From JAXMAR01 sp046350295 (lineage in GTDB: Bacteria > Planctomycetota > Planctomycetia > Gemmatales > Gemmataceae), in contig JAXMAR010000039.1 of assembly GCA_046350295.1 (NCBI GenBank), forward strand, positions 12,383-76,382: a DNA stretch of 64,000 bases, given 5' to 3'. The notes below the pieces were generated by a model that was not told where the DNA came from, searched no databases, and saw only the letters and a list, made by a program, of their open reading frames with translations. Numbering within the stretch: the stretch's first letter is position 1; every line of letters starts with the position of its first letter. The position numbers were made by a program, and so were the translations under genes. Of the stretch, positions 7,891 through 16,502 are shown in pieces.

Positions 7891-8952
7891 ATGCTTTCCG
7901 ATGCCGACTGTCAACGCCTCGCCAACCTGGCGGCGGACGCGGACCGCGCTCCGACCTGGCCACACGCGTCCTGGAACGTCCTTCGCCGCGCCGGGGTCCT
8001 CGGCTGGTCGATTCCCGCTTGCTACGGCGGCCTGGGCTACTCCGTCCGCGAACTTCTGGCGGGGTACGAACAACTCGCGCAGGCGTGCTTGACCACCTGT
8101 TTTCTGCTGAGTCAACGTGAGGCCGCTTGCCGTCGCCTCATCGATAGCGACCGGGAGGACCTGTGCCGGACGCTGCTGCCGTCGCTGGCCCGCGGGGAAG
8201 CGTTTGCCACCGTGGGCCTGTCCCAGCTGACGACGTCGCGGCAGCACACCGGTCCGTCACTGCGTGTCCGCGAAACCAATGGCGCCTTCATTCTCGATGG
8301 GGTCATTCCCTGGGTGACCGGCGCCGCGCAGGCCCAACACATCGTCATCGGCGCCACCCTCGACGACGGTCGGCAATTGCTCAGCGTCCTGCCGACCGAT
8401 TTGCCGGGAGTCGTCGTGGGCCCGGCCCTCGATCTCATGGCGCTGGAAGGCTCGCTGACCGCCGAAGTGCGCTGCCGGGAGGTCAAGGTCGAGCGGCGCT
8501 GGCTGCTCGCCGGACCCAGCGAGCGCGTCATGCAAAAGGGGAAAGGGGGCGCCGGGGGCCTGGAGACGTCGTGCCTGGCGCTCGGCCTGGCGGCTGCCGC
8601 CTTGCGCCACGTCGAAGACGAGGCCGCGGCCCGACCTCAACTCGAGGAGACGGCGGTCATCTTGCGGGCACAGCGGGCGGCCCTGCGGCAAGAGATGTTC
8701 CACCTGGCGGAAAGCGGCGCGGCCGCGGAAAAAGCCGTGGCGTTGCGTGGCGCCGCCAACGCCCTGGTTCTCGGAGCCACGCAAGCCGCCCTGACGGCGA
8801 GCAAGGGGGCGGGGTTCCTGCGTGACCATCCCGCGCAGCGCTGGGCCCGGCAAGCGCTGTTCTTCCTCGTCTGGTCCTGCCCTTGGCCGGCGGCCGCCGC
8901 GACACTCGATCGGCTGTGCCACTGGGGAAGCGGCGCGGGAGAGGCAGGGTAA
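7891..8952 (+). CDS. Acyl-CoA dehydrogenase-like protein
   Basis: A 353-residue protein with the acyl-CoA dehydrogenase layout. The N-terminal helical domain has Gly-Trp-Ser-Ile-Pro-Ala-Cys-Tyr-Gly-Gly-Leu-Gly-Tyr near residues 38-50. The middle domain has a Gly-Leu-Ser-Gln-Leu-Thr segment near 111 and Gly-Val-Ile-Pro-Trp-Val-Thr-Gly-Ala near 136. The last ~120 residues are helical, Ala-rich and shorter than usual (family ~380 residues). I could not place the catalytic Glu, so a non-classical role is possible. The ATG at 7891 follows GAGG at 7880-7883. Reactions in this family are FAD-dependent alpha,beta-desaturations of acyl thioesters. The gene stands alone behind a terminator-like hairpin. 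Confidence 0.75.
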   Translation: MLSDADCQRLANLAADADRAPTWPHASWNVLRRAGVLGWSIPACYGGLGYSVRELLAGYEQLAQACLTTCFLLSQREAACRRLIDSDREDLCRTLLPSLARGEAFATVGLSQLTTSRQHTGPSLRVRETNGAFILDGVIPWVTGAAQAQHIVIGATLDDGRQLLSVLPTDLPGVVVGPALDLMALEGSLTAEVRCREVKVERRWLLAGPSERVMQKGKGGAGGLETSCLALGLAAAALRHVEDEAAARPQLEETAVILRAQRAALRQEMFHLAESGAAAEKAVALRGAANALVLGATQAALTASKGAGFLRDHPAQRWARQALFFLVWSCPWPAAAATLDRLCHWGSGAGEAG

Positions 8953-9077
8953 AGGCGGCGCGGCGGCAATTCGAAAGAAAGATGAGCAAAACCCGCCGAG
9001 GCGCGGTAAGATCGTCCGTCAAGCGAAAGCGACTGGACGCGCGAATGGAAACGCGTCCAAAACTCAGGAGGCGGTCC

Positions 9078-10694
9078 ATGACGAGGCGTAATCTGTTCGT
9101 GTTCTTCGCGGCCCTGTTCTTGGCCGCTCCTGTGCAGGCGGGAACGGCGGAGAAGCCGCCGGCGCTGGTCGTGCAGGTCCGTTCTCTCGAGCGCGTCTTC
9201 GACCATACCAAGTTGATCCTTTCCCTCATCGGCCAGGAGGAGATCGCCGGCAAGGTGGAAGGCCTGCTCAAGTCGAAAATCGGCCCGGGCGGGCTCGAAG
9301 GCGTCGATCAGAAGAAGCCGTTCGGCGTCGTGGTCCGCTTCGGCAAGGACCTCGACGACGTCTCCCCCCTCATCCTCGTCCCCATCGCCGATGAGAAAGC
9401 GTTCCTCAAGCTCCTCGAAAGCAACAAGCTCAAGTTCACGAAGGGCAAGAACGATCTGTACACGGCCAAGGTCGGCACGGTGATCGAGATCGAGATCTTC
9501 TTCCGCTTCAGCAAAGGTTATCTCTGCGCCACGGTTCTCAACCCGTCCGCGGTGGACCCGGAGCGGCTGCCCGCCGACCCGGCCAAGGCCCTGGGGGGGA
9601 CCGAGGGCCCGGCGTTCGCCGCCACGCTGCGTCTGGATCAGGTGCCGCTCACGGCGCGCCAGCTGGCGCTGGGGGAGTTCGAGAAGTTCTACGCGCCGCT
9701 GCTCAAGGAAAAGGACGGCGGCGGGGGCAAGGCTTTTCACGAACTGCAAATGGCGACGCTCGAAGCGCTGGCCGAGGCGGTGAAGGCAGTCCTGCTGGAC
9801 GGCAAGGAAGCGACCTTCACGCTCGACATTCAACCCAAGACGAGGAAGCTCGAAGCGCGCCTGTCGCTCACCGGGCAGAAAGGGACCGACCTCGCCAAGG
9901 CCATCGCGGCCATGGGGGAGAACAAGAGCCGCTTCGCCGGGATGATCTCGGACAAGGCGCTGTTCAACGCCGTGTGGAACTGGCAGATGCCGGAAAAGAT
10001 GACCAAAGCCTGGGGGGGCTTTTTCGCCGACATCAAGGAGAAGGCGATCGCGGACCTGAGCGACAAGGGGAAGCAGCTCCAGGCGCGGGCCCTCTTCGCC
10101 ATCCTCGAACCGACTTTCAAGACAGGCCACCTCGACGCCTTTCTGCACTTCGACGTGACGAGCGCCAAGACGCTCGCCTACGTGGCCGGCGTCGAGGTGA
10201 AGGACGGGAAGAAGCTCGAAAAGGAGCTGCGCGGCCTGGTGGAGGAAGCGCGCAAGATCATGGTCGACAAGGACAAGATCCAGCTCGATTTCGCCAAGGC
10301 GGAGGGCGTCTCCATCCATCGTCTGGAGATCCCCGAGACGCGCGACCTGGCGGCCTTGAAGGCGCTGCTGGGAGAAGCGGCGGTCTACTTCGCCTTCCGC
10401 GACGATGCCGTCTTTGTCGCGCTCGGCAAGGGGGGCAAGGACTCGATCGAAGGGGCCCTCAAGAACGCGACGCCCGGTAAATCCCCGATCCTTCTGTACC
10501 GCGCCGACCTTCGCGCCATGCTTCGCCTGATGGCCGCCAAAGGGGTCGAGCCCCCCGGCGTCGACAAGCTCTTCCCCGAAGGTGGAGACAATACCGTGCT
10601 GTTCCGCGTCGAAGGCGGCCCGGCGCTGACGGTGCAGCTCGAGTTGCCGCTCAATGTCTTCCTCATGGCCAAGGGGGGCAAGAAGAGCGAGTGA
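9078..10694 (+). CDS. Secreted hypothetical protein
   Basis: A 538-residue protein with a clear Sec signal peptide (Arg-Arg near the start, a Phe/Leu/Ala core, and a Val-Gln-Ala-Gly cleavage region near residue 21). The mature part alternates Lys/Glu/Leu-rich helices with short strands and has no recognised motif. Repeated Phe-x-x-Lys-Leu-Leu-Glu and Ala-x-Leu-Arg-Leu-Asp segments suggest an internally duplicated fold, as in planctomycete extracytoplasmic proteins of the DUF3352 type; that likeness is only structural. CAGGAGG at 9065-9071 precedes the ATG by seven bases. The gene converges on the leftward pair ending at 10726. Confidence 0.7.
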   Translation: MTRRNLFVFFAALFLAAPVQAGTAEKPPALVVQVRSLERVFDHTKLILSLIGQEEIAGKVEGLLKSKIGPGGLEGVDQKKPFGVVVRFGKDLDDVSPLILVPIADEKAFLKLLESNKLKFTKGKNDLYTAKVGTVIEIEIFFRFSKGYLCATVLNPSAVDPERLPADPAKALGGTEGPAFAATLRLDQVPLTARQLALGEFEKFYAPLLKEKDGGGGKAFHELQMATLEALAEAVKAVLLDGKEATFTLDIQPKTRKLEARLSLTGQKGTDLAKAIAAMGENKSRFAGMISDKALFNAVWNWQMPEKMTKAWGGFFADIKEKAIADLSDKGKQLQARALFAILEPTFKTGHLDAFLHFDVTSAKTLAYVAGVEVKDGKKLEKELRGLVEEARKIMVDKDKIQLDFAKAEGVSIHRLEIPETRDLAALKALLGEAAVYFAFRDDAVFVALGKGGKDSIEGALKNATPGKSPILLYRADLRAMLRLMAAKGVEPPGVDKLFPEGGDNTVLFRVEGGPALTVQLELPLNVFLMAKGGKKSE

Positions 10695-10725
10695 AGTGAG
10701 AACTCGGACGGAGCGCCGAAGGGCT

Positions 10726-10857
10726 TCACGCATCCTTCGGGGCTTCGTTGTCCCTTCCTTTTCTCCGGCAGGACAGCACGAGGGCGCCGGCCAGGCAGCC
10801 GCCGCCCGCCAGCAGCGGCGCGAGAACAAGAAGAAACGTGATTGCGCCGGTCTTCAC
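10726..10857 (-). CDS. 43-aa membrane peptide overlapping the upstream gene's stop
   Basis: A GTG at 10857 overlaps the TGA of the formylglycine-generating-enzyme-like gene (GAGTGA), so translation is probably coupled to it. The product has a Lys-containing start, one hydrophobic segment (residues 5-29, Leu/Val/Ala/Gly-rich with a Gly-Gly-Gly-Cys), then Cys-Arg-Arg-Lys and a charged tail of about 13 residues ending in Lys-Asp-Ala. This is a plausible single-pass protein; the Cys could be a lipobox but lacks a classic context. No family is recognised. The overlap and the positive-inside tail support a real gene. Confidence 0.5.
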   Translation of the reverse strand: MKTGAITFLLVLAPLLAGGGCLAGALVLSCRRKGRDNEAPKDA

Positions 10858-11684
10858 TCAGAAGCGCCAACCGTTTTCGCGCACCGGAACCCGATCGTAT
10901 CGTTCTTCTCGCCCGCCTGGAAACCCATGCGGAAGGCGGAGCGGGCGTAATCCGCCGGGTCCGCCCAGGAGCCGCCGCGAATGACGCGCATGCCCTTCTC
11001 CGCTTCCTTCACGGCGCTGCCGTCCGCCGGCGCCTTCTTGTAGTCGGGCTGCCAGCCGTCCGCGACCCATTCCCAGTTGTAGCCGTGCATGTCGTGGAAG
11101 CCCCAGGGGTTGGCCGCCTTCTTGCCGACTGGGGGGTCGAAGCCTTTCGAGTTGCCCTTGTACCAGCAGAAAGGGTCGATGTCGGCGACGTCGCTGCCGA
11201 ACGAGAAGGGGGTCGTCGTCCCGGCCCGGCAGGCGTACTCCCATTCGGCTTCGGTGGGAAGGCGGATTTCCTCCTTGTCGCTGATCAGCTTGCGCTCGCG
11301 CAGTTCCTTCGTCGCCTTCTTGCAGAACTCGTTGGCGTCGTCCCAGGTCACGAGCTCGACGGCGTTGCGCGGCCCCTTCCACTTGCTCGGGTTGTGCCCC
11401 ATCACGGCCTCGTAGAGTTCCTGGGTCACCTCATACTTGGCCAGCGCGAACGGCGCTTTGAGCGTCACCTTGCGGGCGGGCCTTTCGCTCGGGTAGCCGC
11501 CTTTGGCCGAGCCCATGATGAACGAATCGGGGAACGGCTTCTTGCCGGGCGTGAGGGTGATGAACTCCTCGGCGAAGGTCTTGAGGATCGTGGCGGTGTC
11601 CTTTTTCTTGGGTTTCTCGCCGGATGGCGATTCGGTGAGCATGAGAGACGGGAATAGGGCAAGAATGACGAAAAATCGCGACAT
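10854..11684 (-). CDS. Formylglycine-generating-enzyme (SUMF1/FGE-sulfatase) family protein, exported
   Basis: A 276-residue protein with an N-terminal signal peptide (residues 1-19) and the SUMF1-type fold. It has Phe-Ile-Met-Gly-Ser near 50, Val-Thr-Gln-Glu-Leu-Tyr near 82, Arg-Leu-Pro-Thr-Glu-Ala-Glu-Trp-Glu-Tyr-Ala-Cys-Arg-Ala-Gly near 135, Asn-Trp-Glu-Trp-Val near 200, and Arg-Gly-Gly-Ser-Trp and Gly-Phe-Arg-Cys at the end. True formylglycine-generating enzymes activate sulfatases; many bacterial members have other or unknown roles, and without the paired active-site cysteines that is likelier here. The ATG at 11684 gives the best signal peptide. A 43-aa ORF overlaps the stop codon. Confidence 0.9.
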   Translation of the reverse strand: MSRFFVILALFPSLMLTESPSGEKPKKKDTATILKTFAEEFITLTPGKKPFPDSFIMGSAKGGYPSERPARKVTLKAPFALAKYEVTQELYEAVMGHNPSKWKGPRNAVELVTWDDANEFCKKATKELRERKLISDKEEIRLPTEAEWEYACRAGTTTPFSFGSDVADIDPFCWYKGNSKGFDPPVGKKAANPWGFHDMHGYNWEWVADGWQPDYKKAPADGSAVKEAEKGMRVIRGGSWADPADYARSAFRMGFQAGEKNDTIGFRCAKTVGASE

Positions 11685-11741
11685 GACGATGGACCCCGTG
11701 TTTGGTTCGAGACACTGTTTCCCACTCTGCCACAAACGCGA

Positions 11742-12677
11742 TCAGAAAAGGGAAGGCGCCCTCGCTCGCGGTTGCTCCGCGTCAAGCGCCCGGCGCAAAG
11801 GCGACGCATCGGGAGCGGCGCCGGGCGTACACGGCAAGGGGACGCCCCCCTTTTTCACAAGCAATGGATTCCCCGGCGCTGAGAGCATCGGCTGATCGAA
11901 GTCCAGAACGAACAGAGGAACGCCAAGCTTCAAGGCCTCCAGCCCCGCCTCCCAGGTGCCCCCGGAGGCGCCGGCTTCAATGACAATCAGGGCGTTGACC
12001 AAGCCGCAGATCGTCCGATTGCGCTGCATGGCGTTGGACACCGACCACGGGAGGCTGGGAGGAAACTCGGAGACAACGACGAACCGATCTTCGCAGAGGA
12101 AGGCGCCGAGCGAGGGTCGGGGGCGAAAATGAAGAATGCCTTCGGGGAGCACAAGGGCGGTTGCCCCACCCGCCTCCAGGGCGGCGCGGTGGGCCGCCTC
12201 ATCCACTCCCTGAGCATGGCCGCTCACCACCAGCAATCCTTCGTTGGCAAGACTTCGAGCCAGCTTCTCAGCGCTCCTCAATCCCTCCTCGGAAGCGTCG
12301 CGGGAGCCGCAAAACCCGACGGCGCGATCCTGAAGGAGATCAATCGCGCCGGCGACGAACAACACGGGGGGCGCCTTGTCCGCCAACACCCCTTTCATCC
12401 GAGTCGGATAGTCTGGATTGGACCGTGAAAGCGTGCGAATGCCGTGTCCTTCGAGTATCTGGGCGAGTTGTGTGGCAGTCGATTCGTTGGCTTGAAGAGC
12501 GATTGCTTGCTCCTCCCTCATGTCGAATTGCGCCGTCATCTCTTCCGGCACCAAGGCCAAAAAGTCCTGCAACGCGAGATCGCGGCGCTCGAGCCGATCC
12601 AACAGCTTGGCCAGCGACCGAGGCCCGATTCCCTTCGTCTGGATCAATCGCAAGAGCGGAACAGTCTCGCTCGCCAT
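11742..12677 (-). CDS. DprA/SMF-like (SLOG fold) protein, ShosA-like
   Basis: A 311-residue protein. N-terminal helix-hairpin-helix-like residues (Thr-Lys-Gly-Ile-Gly-Pro-Arg near 14-20) precede the Rossmann-like DprA core: Gly-Phe-Cys-Gly-Ser-Arg at 121-126, Ser-Gly-His-Ala-Gln-Gly-Val-Asp at 152-159, a Gly-Gly-x-Thr-Ala-Leu-Val-Leu-Pro-Glu-Gly strand to 180, and Asn-Arg-x-Ile-Cys-Gly-Leu further on. The winged-helix tail of competence DprA is not evident. DprA loads RecA on single-stranded DNA in transformation. DprA-like proteins also serve as the antitoxin (ShosA) of the ShosTA anti-phage system, whose toxin is a phosphoribosyltransferase. The phosphoribosyltransferase-like gene directly upstream (11-bp gap) makes the defence reading attractive. 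Confidence 0.82.
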   Translation of the reverse strand: MASETVPLLRLIQTKGIGPRSLAKLLDRLERRDLALQDFLALVPEEMTAQFDMREEQAIALQANESTATQLAQILEGHGIRTLSRSNPDYPTRMKGVLADKAPPVLFVAGAIDLLQDRAVGFCGSRDASEEGLRSAEKLARSLANEGLLVVSGHAQGVDEAAHRAALEAGGATALVLPEGILHFRPRPSLGAFLCEDRFVVVSEFPPSLPWSVSNAMQRNRTICGLVNALIVIEAGASGGTWEAGLEALKLGVPLFVLDFDQPMLSAPGNPLLVKKGGVPLPCTPGAAPDASPLRRALDAEQPRARAPSLF

Positions 12678-12688
12678 GACTGCACTCC

Positions 12689-13632
12689 TTAGAAGCGGAA
12701 CCCACGATTGTCCGTGTCGCGTAAAGACTTGACGCAGGTCACCCCGACGACGCTGCGTGCCCCTCGGCTCTTCAGGTACTTTGCGAAGGACCAGAGAGAG
12801 GCGCCGGATTGGTAGAGATCATCGACAACGACGACTGAGCAGTTCTCGACGTCTCTGGATAACCGTATTCCGTCGGACCGCACGATCCTGGTCCATATGG
12901 CGATCTTCTTGTCGACAGCAAGGTTCTTGGCTGATGTTTTCGCGACCACCAGACGCGGCGTCACCAACGGCTCCGCGTCACTCCAAAAAGTCCTGGGCAG
13001 CATGTCTACGATACCGCGGGAGAGGAGAGCGGGCAAACAGAAGTCCTGGACCGCGTTTGAGGGGACATACGTCAGAAGCCGAGGTCTGGAGATGGCGTCC
13101 GGCGGCAATGACCGGACGGCGAACGTCAGTTCTTTCTGCAGTTCTCCGATTGCTTCAGAGCTCTGGTGATACTTGGCGTGGTACTCCAGTTCGCCGATCT
13201 CGGTCCTATCCTCCGTCGTCGGCGTGGGCTTGGTGAAATCCAAAGCCAGACAGAAGTCCAGTTCGTCGGAAAACGCCTTCGCCAAGTGTCGGTTAACCCC
13301 CAGGCAAACCGCCCGCGCGAAGAAGCTCAGGAAGCCTTCGATTCTCTCGATCTCGCGCTCGGGGAGGGTGGCGAAGAAGGCATACTTGGTCCTGCCGGTT
13401 TTTGAGTCTCGAAATCCCGTTCGAGACTTCCTGTCAGTGCAGGAAAGTACGCGGCAAACAGATCGGCGTAGTACCGAGGAAGACAGAGGAAATGGCTGCC
13501 GTCGTCCTTGCGAACAAACTGCCTCCAGGTTAGTCGGGATCGACTGGCGGGCGGGCGCAGGGACAACGCGAGATTCCTCGGGAGCCTGTTTTTTGTTGTC
13601 AGTAACTCATGCCAGGTCGCCACGCAAGCCAA
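12689..13632 (-). pseudogene. Phosphoribosyltransferase-like protein (ShosT-like), one frame break
   Basis: The 3' part (up to 13285 from a TTG, open well beyond it) ends in a PRPP-loop-like Val-Val-Val-Val-Asp-Asp-Leu-Tyr-Gln-Ser-Gly-Ala-Ser, as in ComF-type phosphoribosyltransferases. The 5' part, from a TTG at 13632 or GTG at 13623, is in another frame. The two join at an A5 tract (13399-13403 on the plus strand), after which the -1 frame reads Arg-Thr-Lys-Tyr-Ala-Phe-Phe-Ala-Thr-Leu-Pro without a stop. The full gene would encode ~314 residues. It lies 11 bp upstream of the DprA-like gene, matching the toxin-antitoxin pair ShosT-ShosA. The break could be a sequencing indel, a real inactivation or, less likely, programmed slippage. 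Confidence 0.62.
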
Positions 13633-13718
13633 AAACCGCCGCCGCCTGTGCGATAAAATGAGCGCAGGCTATAATTGGGGCGTGATTCCGCCCCGCGCCT
13701 GGGTCACAAGGACAAACG

Positions 13719-14659
13719 GTGGTAACCCTTCGCACCTTTCGCAATTCGGATCCGCCGCGCCTCGTCGAATTGTGGAATGCCGTCTTCACGGGGCGCGGCG
13801 CGGTGGCGCTGGAGAACAGCACCCCCCTCGAACAGTTCGTCTTCGCCAAGCCTACCTTCGACCCCGCCGGCCTCATCTTCGCCGAGGAGGACAACAAGCT
13901 CGTCGGCTTCGCGCACGCCGCCCTTTCCTGTGCGCCCGCCGACGCCGGCCCCGTCGGCGTTACCTGCGTCCTCGGCGTCGTTCCCGCCTATCGCCGGCAC
14001 GACGTCGCCGCGCGCTTGCTCGAAGAATGTGAGCGTTACCTGAAGGAGCGCGGCGCCAAGACGCTCCAGGCCGGCGCCTGCTATCCGCACAACCCGTTTT
14101 ACCTCGGTCTTTACGGCGGCTCCGACTCCCCTGGCTTCCTCCAGAGCGATCCGCTCGCCGCTCCTTTTTCAAGCGCGCGGCTACCAGGTCAGCCGCAACA
14201 TCATCGTCTTCAGAAAGACCTGGAAAACACGCTCCGCATCGCCGACCCGCTCTCACCCAGCTGCGCAACCGCTTCGACGTCGTCGGCTGCATGCCGCGCC
14301 GCCTCGCCGGCTTCTGGCAGGAGTGCATCCTCGGCTTCATCGAGCCCATCGAGCTACGCGTCGAGGACAAGACCACGGGCGAAGTGTTCGGCCGGACGCT
14401 GGTCTGGGAAATGGAAGGCTTCAGCCGGCGCTGGGGGGGCTCGGCCATCGGCATCCTGCGTTTCGAGATCGACGCGTCGGTGCGGCGGCAGGGGGTCGGC
14501 AAATTCCTCCTGGCAACGCTGCTACGCCAGGTGCGCGAGCAATTCTTCCGCACCGCCGAGATCCAGCTCGACGCCACCAACGACAACGCCATCCGCTTCC
14601 TGCAAAAGCTCGCCTTTCACCAGGTCGATACAGGCCAGGTTTACACGAAGGCGGTCTGA
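13719..14659 (+). pseudogene. Two-domain GNAT acetyltransferase, two frame breaks
   Basis: The N-terminal ~145 residues (from GTG 13719) form a GNAT domain: Phe-Arg-Asn-Ser-Asp start, Val-Leu-Gly-Val-Val-Pro-Ala-Tyr-Arg-Arg strand-turn for acetyl-CoA, Ala-Arg-Leu-Leu-Glu-Glu. Near 14155-14165 (a T5 tract) the frame changes and continues as Gly-Tyr-Gln-Val-Ser-Arg-Asn-Ile-Ile-Val-Phe. Near 14250 it changes again into the frame ending at 14659, which carries a second GNAT-like domain: Val-Arg-Arg-Gln-Gly-Val-Gly-Lys-Phe-Leu, then Asp-Ala-Thr-Asn-Asp-Asn-Ala. Continuity of conserved sequence across both breaks suggests indels rather than old decay. Substrate unknown. Divergent from the ShosT-like gene. 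Confidence 0.75.
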
Positions 14660-14683
14660 ACGGTCCCGCCGAACGGACGTATC

Positions 14684-14800
14684 ATGGTGAGTGGTGAATG
14701 GTGAGTGGTGAGTGGTATCAACGTTGGATCTCGAACGACATTCCTCGGCGTCATCCCTCCTCGCTTCTACACCACTCACTACTCACGACTCACCACTCAC
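14684..14800. repeat. Inverted short tandem arrays, GTGAGTG type
   Basis: The left arm (14684-14716) is repeated GGTGAGTG-like units; the right arm (14769-14800) is the complementary CACTCACTAC/CACCACTCAC. Together they could form a long hairpin in the leader of the FAD oxidoreductase gene. Two analogous arrangements with other units lie at 46200-46359 and 55016-55263. Confidence 0.75.
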
Positions 14801-14817
14801 CAAACAAGCGAAACGAC

Positions 14818-16401
14818 ATGGCCGGACGCTACGACGTCATCATCATCGGGGCGGGACACAACGGGCTGGTCACGGCCTGCTATCTCGCCAAAGCCCGCTA
14901 CAAGGTGCTCGTCCTGGAGCGGCGCTACGTCGTCGGCGGCGCCTGTGTCACCGAGGAGATATTCCCCGGCTTCAAGGTGTCGACCGCGGCTTACGTCAAC
15001 AGCCTGTTCCGGCCCGAGATCATCCGCGAGTTCCGGCTGCACGATTACGGCTTCGCCTCCGTCGAGCGCAATCCCTCGTCCTTCTCCCCGTTCCACGACG
15101 GCCGCTATCTCCTCCTCGGCCCCGACGGCGACATGAACCGGCGCGAGATCGCCAAGTTCAGCGCCAAGGACGCCGAGAACTATCCGAAGTACGAGGAGAT
15201 GTTGCAGCGCGTCGCCGCCGTCATCGAGCCGACGTTGCTCATGACGCCGCCCAACGTGCTGCGGCCCGGCCTCTCCGGCATGTGGAAGATGTTCAAGCTA
15301 TCGCGCTCGTTCCAGAGCCTGGGCGACCATCTACCCGAAGCGCTCGAGATCCTGATGGGTCCGGCCCGGCCGATCCTCGACCGCTGGTTCGAATCGGAAG
15401 AACTCAAGGCCACGCTCGCGACCGACGCCATCATCGGCGCTTTCGCGGCCCCGTCGATGCCCGGCACGGCTTACGTCCTCTTCCATCATGTCATGGGAGA
15501 GACCAACGGCAAGAAAGGCGTCTGGAGCTATGTCAAAGGCGGCATGGGCGGGCTGACGCAGGCCCTTGCCAGGGCCGCGAAGGACCTCGGCGTCGAAATC
15601 CGCACCGAGGCCGAGGTGGCGAAGATCATCGTGCGCGACGGCCAGGCGCAGGGGGTGGCGCTGAAGAACGGCGACGAGTTTTTCGCCAAGAAGGTGGCGA
15701 GCAATCTCGATCCGCACTGGACGTTCGAGAAACTCCTCGATCCAAAGGAGTTGCCGCCGGAGTTCCTGACCAACATCAAGAACCTGAGCTACGATAGCGC
15801 CTCGCTCAAGATCAACGTCGCCCTTTCGGAACTGCCGAACTTCACGGCCTGTCCCGGCAGCGAGCCGGGCCCGCAGCACCGCGGCACGGTCCACCTGTGC
15901 CCCGACCAGGACTACATCGAACGCGCCTACGACGACGCCAAGTACGGCATCCCGTCCAAGAACCCGATCCTCGAGTGCACCATCCCGTCGAGCGTCGACC
16001 CGACCGTGGCGCCGCCCGGCAAGCATCTCATGTCGATGTTCATCCAGTACGCTCCGTACAAGCTCAAGGAGGGGACCTGGGACGACTGGCGCGACAAGTT
16101 CGCCGACCGCTGCTTCGACCTCCTCAACGAGTACGCGCCGAACTTCAAGAAATCGGTCATCGCCCGCCAGGTCGTCACGCCTTTGGACCTCGAGCGCACC
16201 TTCGGTCTCACCGGCGGCAACATCTTCCAGGGCGCCATGAACCTCAACCAGCTCTTCTTGTTCCGTCCTGTCCCCGGCTACGCCGATTACCGCACGCCCA
16301 TCCGCGGCCTCTACATCTGCGGCTCCGCGGCGCATCCCGGCGGCGGCGTGATGGGGACGGCGGGCATGAACGCTGCCCGAGAGATGATGAAGCGCTGGTA
16401 G
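14818..16401 (+). CDS. FAD-dependent oxidoreductase, PYROXD2/phytoene-desaturase-like
   Basis: A 527-residue flavoprotein. The N-terminus has the dinucleotide-binding motif Ile-Ile-Gly-Ala-Gly-His-Asn-Gly-Leu with Glu-Arg-Arg about 24 residues on. A central substrate domain follows, and the C-terminus has Ile-Cys-Gly-Ser-Ala-Ala-His-Pro-Gly-Gly-Gly-Val, the FAD-closing motif of the CrtI/PYROXD2 superfamily. Length fits that group. Substrate cannot be read from the sequence; no carotenoid genes are nearby, so a PYROXD2-like role is preferred over carotenoid desaturation. The ATG at 14818 has no strong ribosome-binding site. It follows an inverted tandem-repeat array and precedes the PSCyt gene at 16503. 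Confidence 0.9.
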   Translation: MAGRYDVIIIGAGHNGLVTACYLAKARYKVLVLERRYVVGGACVTEEIFPGFKVSTAAYVNSLFRPEIIREFRLHDYGFASVERNPSSFSPFHDGRYLLLGPDGDMNRREIAKFSAKDAENYPKYEEMLQRVAAVIEPTLLMTPPNVLRPGLSGMWKMFKLSRSFQSLGDHLPEALEILMGPARPILDRWFESEELKATLATDAIIGAFAAPSMPGTAYVLFHHVMGETNGKKGVWSYVKGGMGGLTQALARAAKDLGVEIRTEAEVAKIIVRDGQAQGVALKNGDEFFAKKVASNLDPHWTFEKLLDPKELPPEFLTNIKNLSYDSASLKINVALSELPNFTACPGSEPGPQHRGTVHLCPDQDYIERAYDDAKYGIPSKNPILECTIPSSVDPTVAPPGKHLMSMFIQYAPYKLKEGTWDDWRDKFADRCFDLLNEYAPNFKKSVIARQVVTPLDLERTFGLTGGNIFQGAMNLNQLFLFRPVPGYADYRTPIRGLYICGSAAHPGGGVMGTAGMNAAREMMKRW

Positions 16402-16502
16402 CTGGAAGAGTGTTCGTCATTGACCTCGCCGTCTCTTCCCGCGAAAATCAAAGGTGGCGCCACGCGCCATCCCGCCTGATCCGCTTTCATCGAGACAGCC
16501 CC

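Noticed and set aside
8637..10829. 730-aa leftward frame opposite the exported protein at 9078
   Set aside because: The plus-strand ORF has a signal peptide and ribosome-binding site; the antisense product is a typical G+C shadow.
13327..13632. Separate short gene upstream of the phosphoribosyltransferase-like gene
   Set aside because: Its residues run into the downstream protein after a -1 change at the A5 tract, so it is treated as the 5' part of one broken gene.
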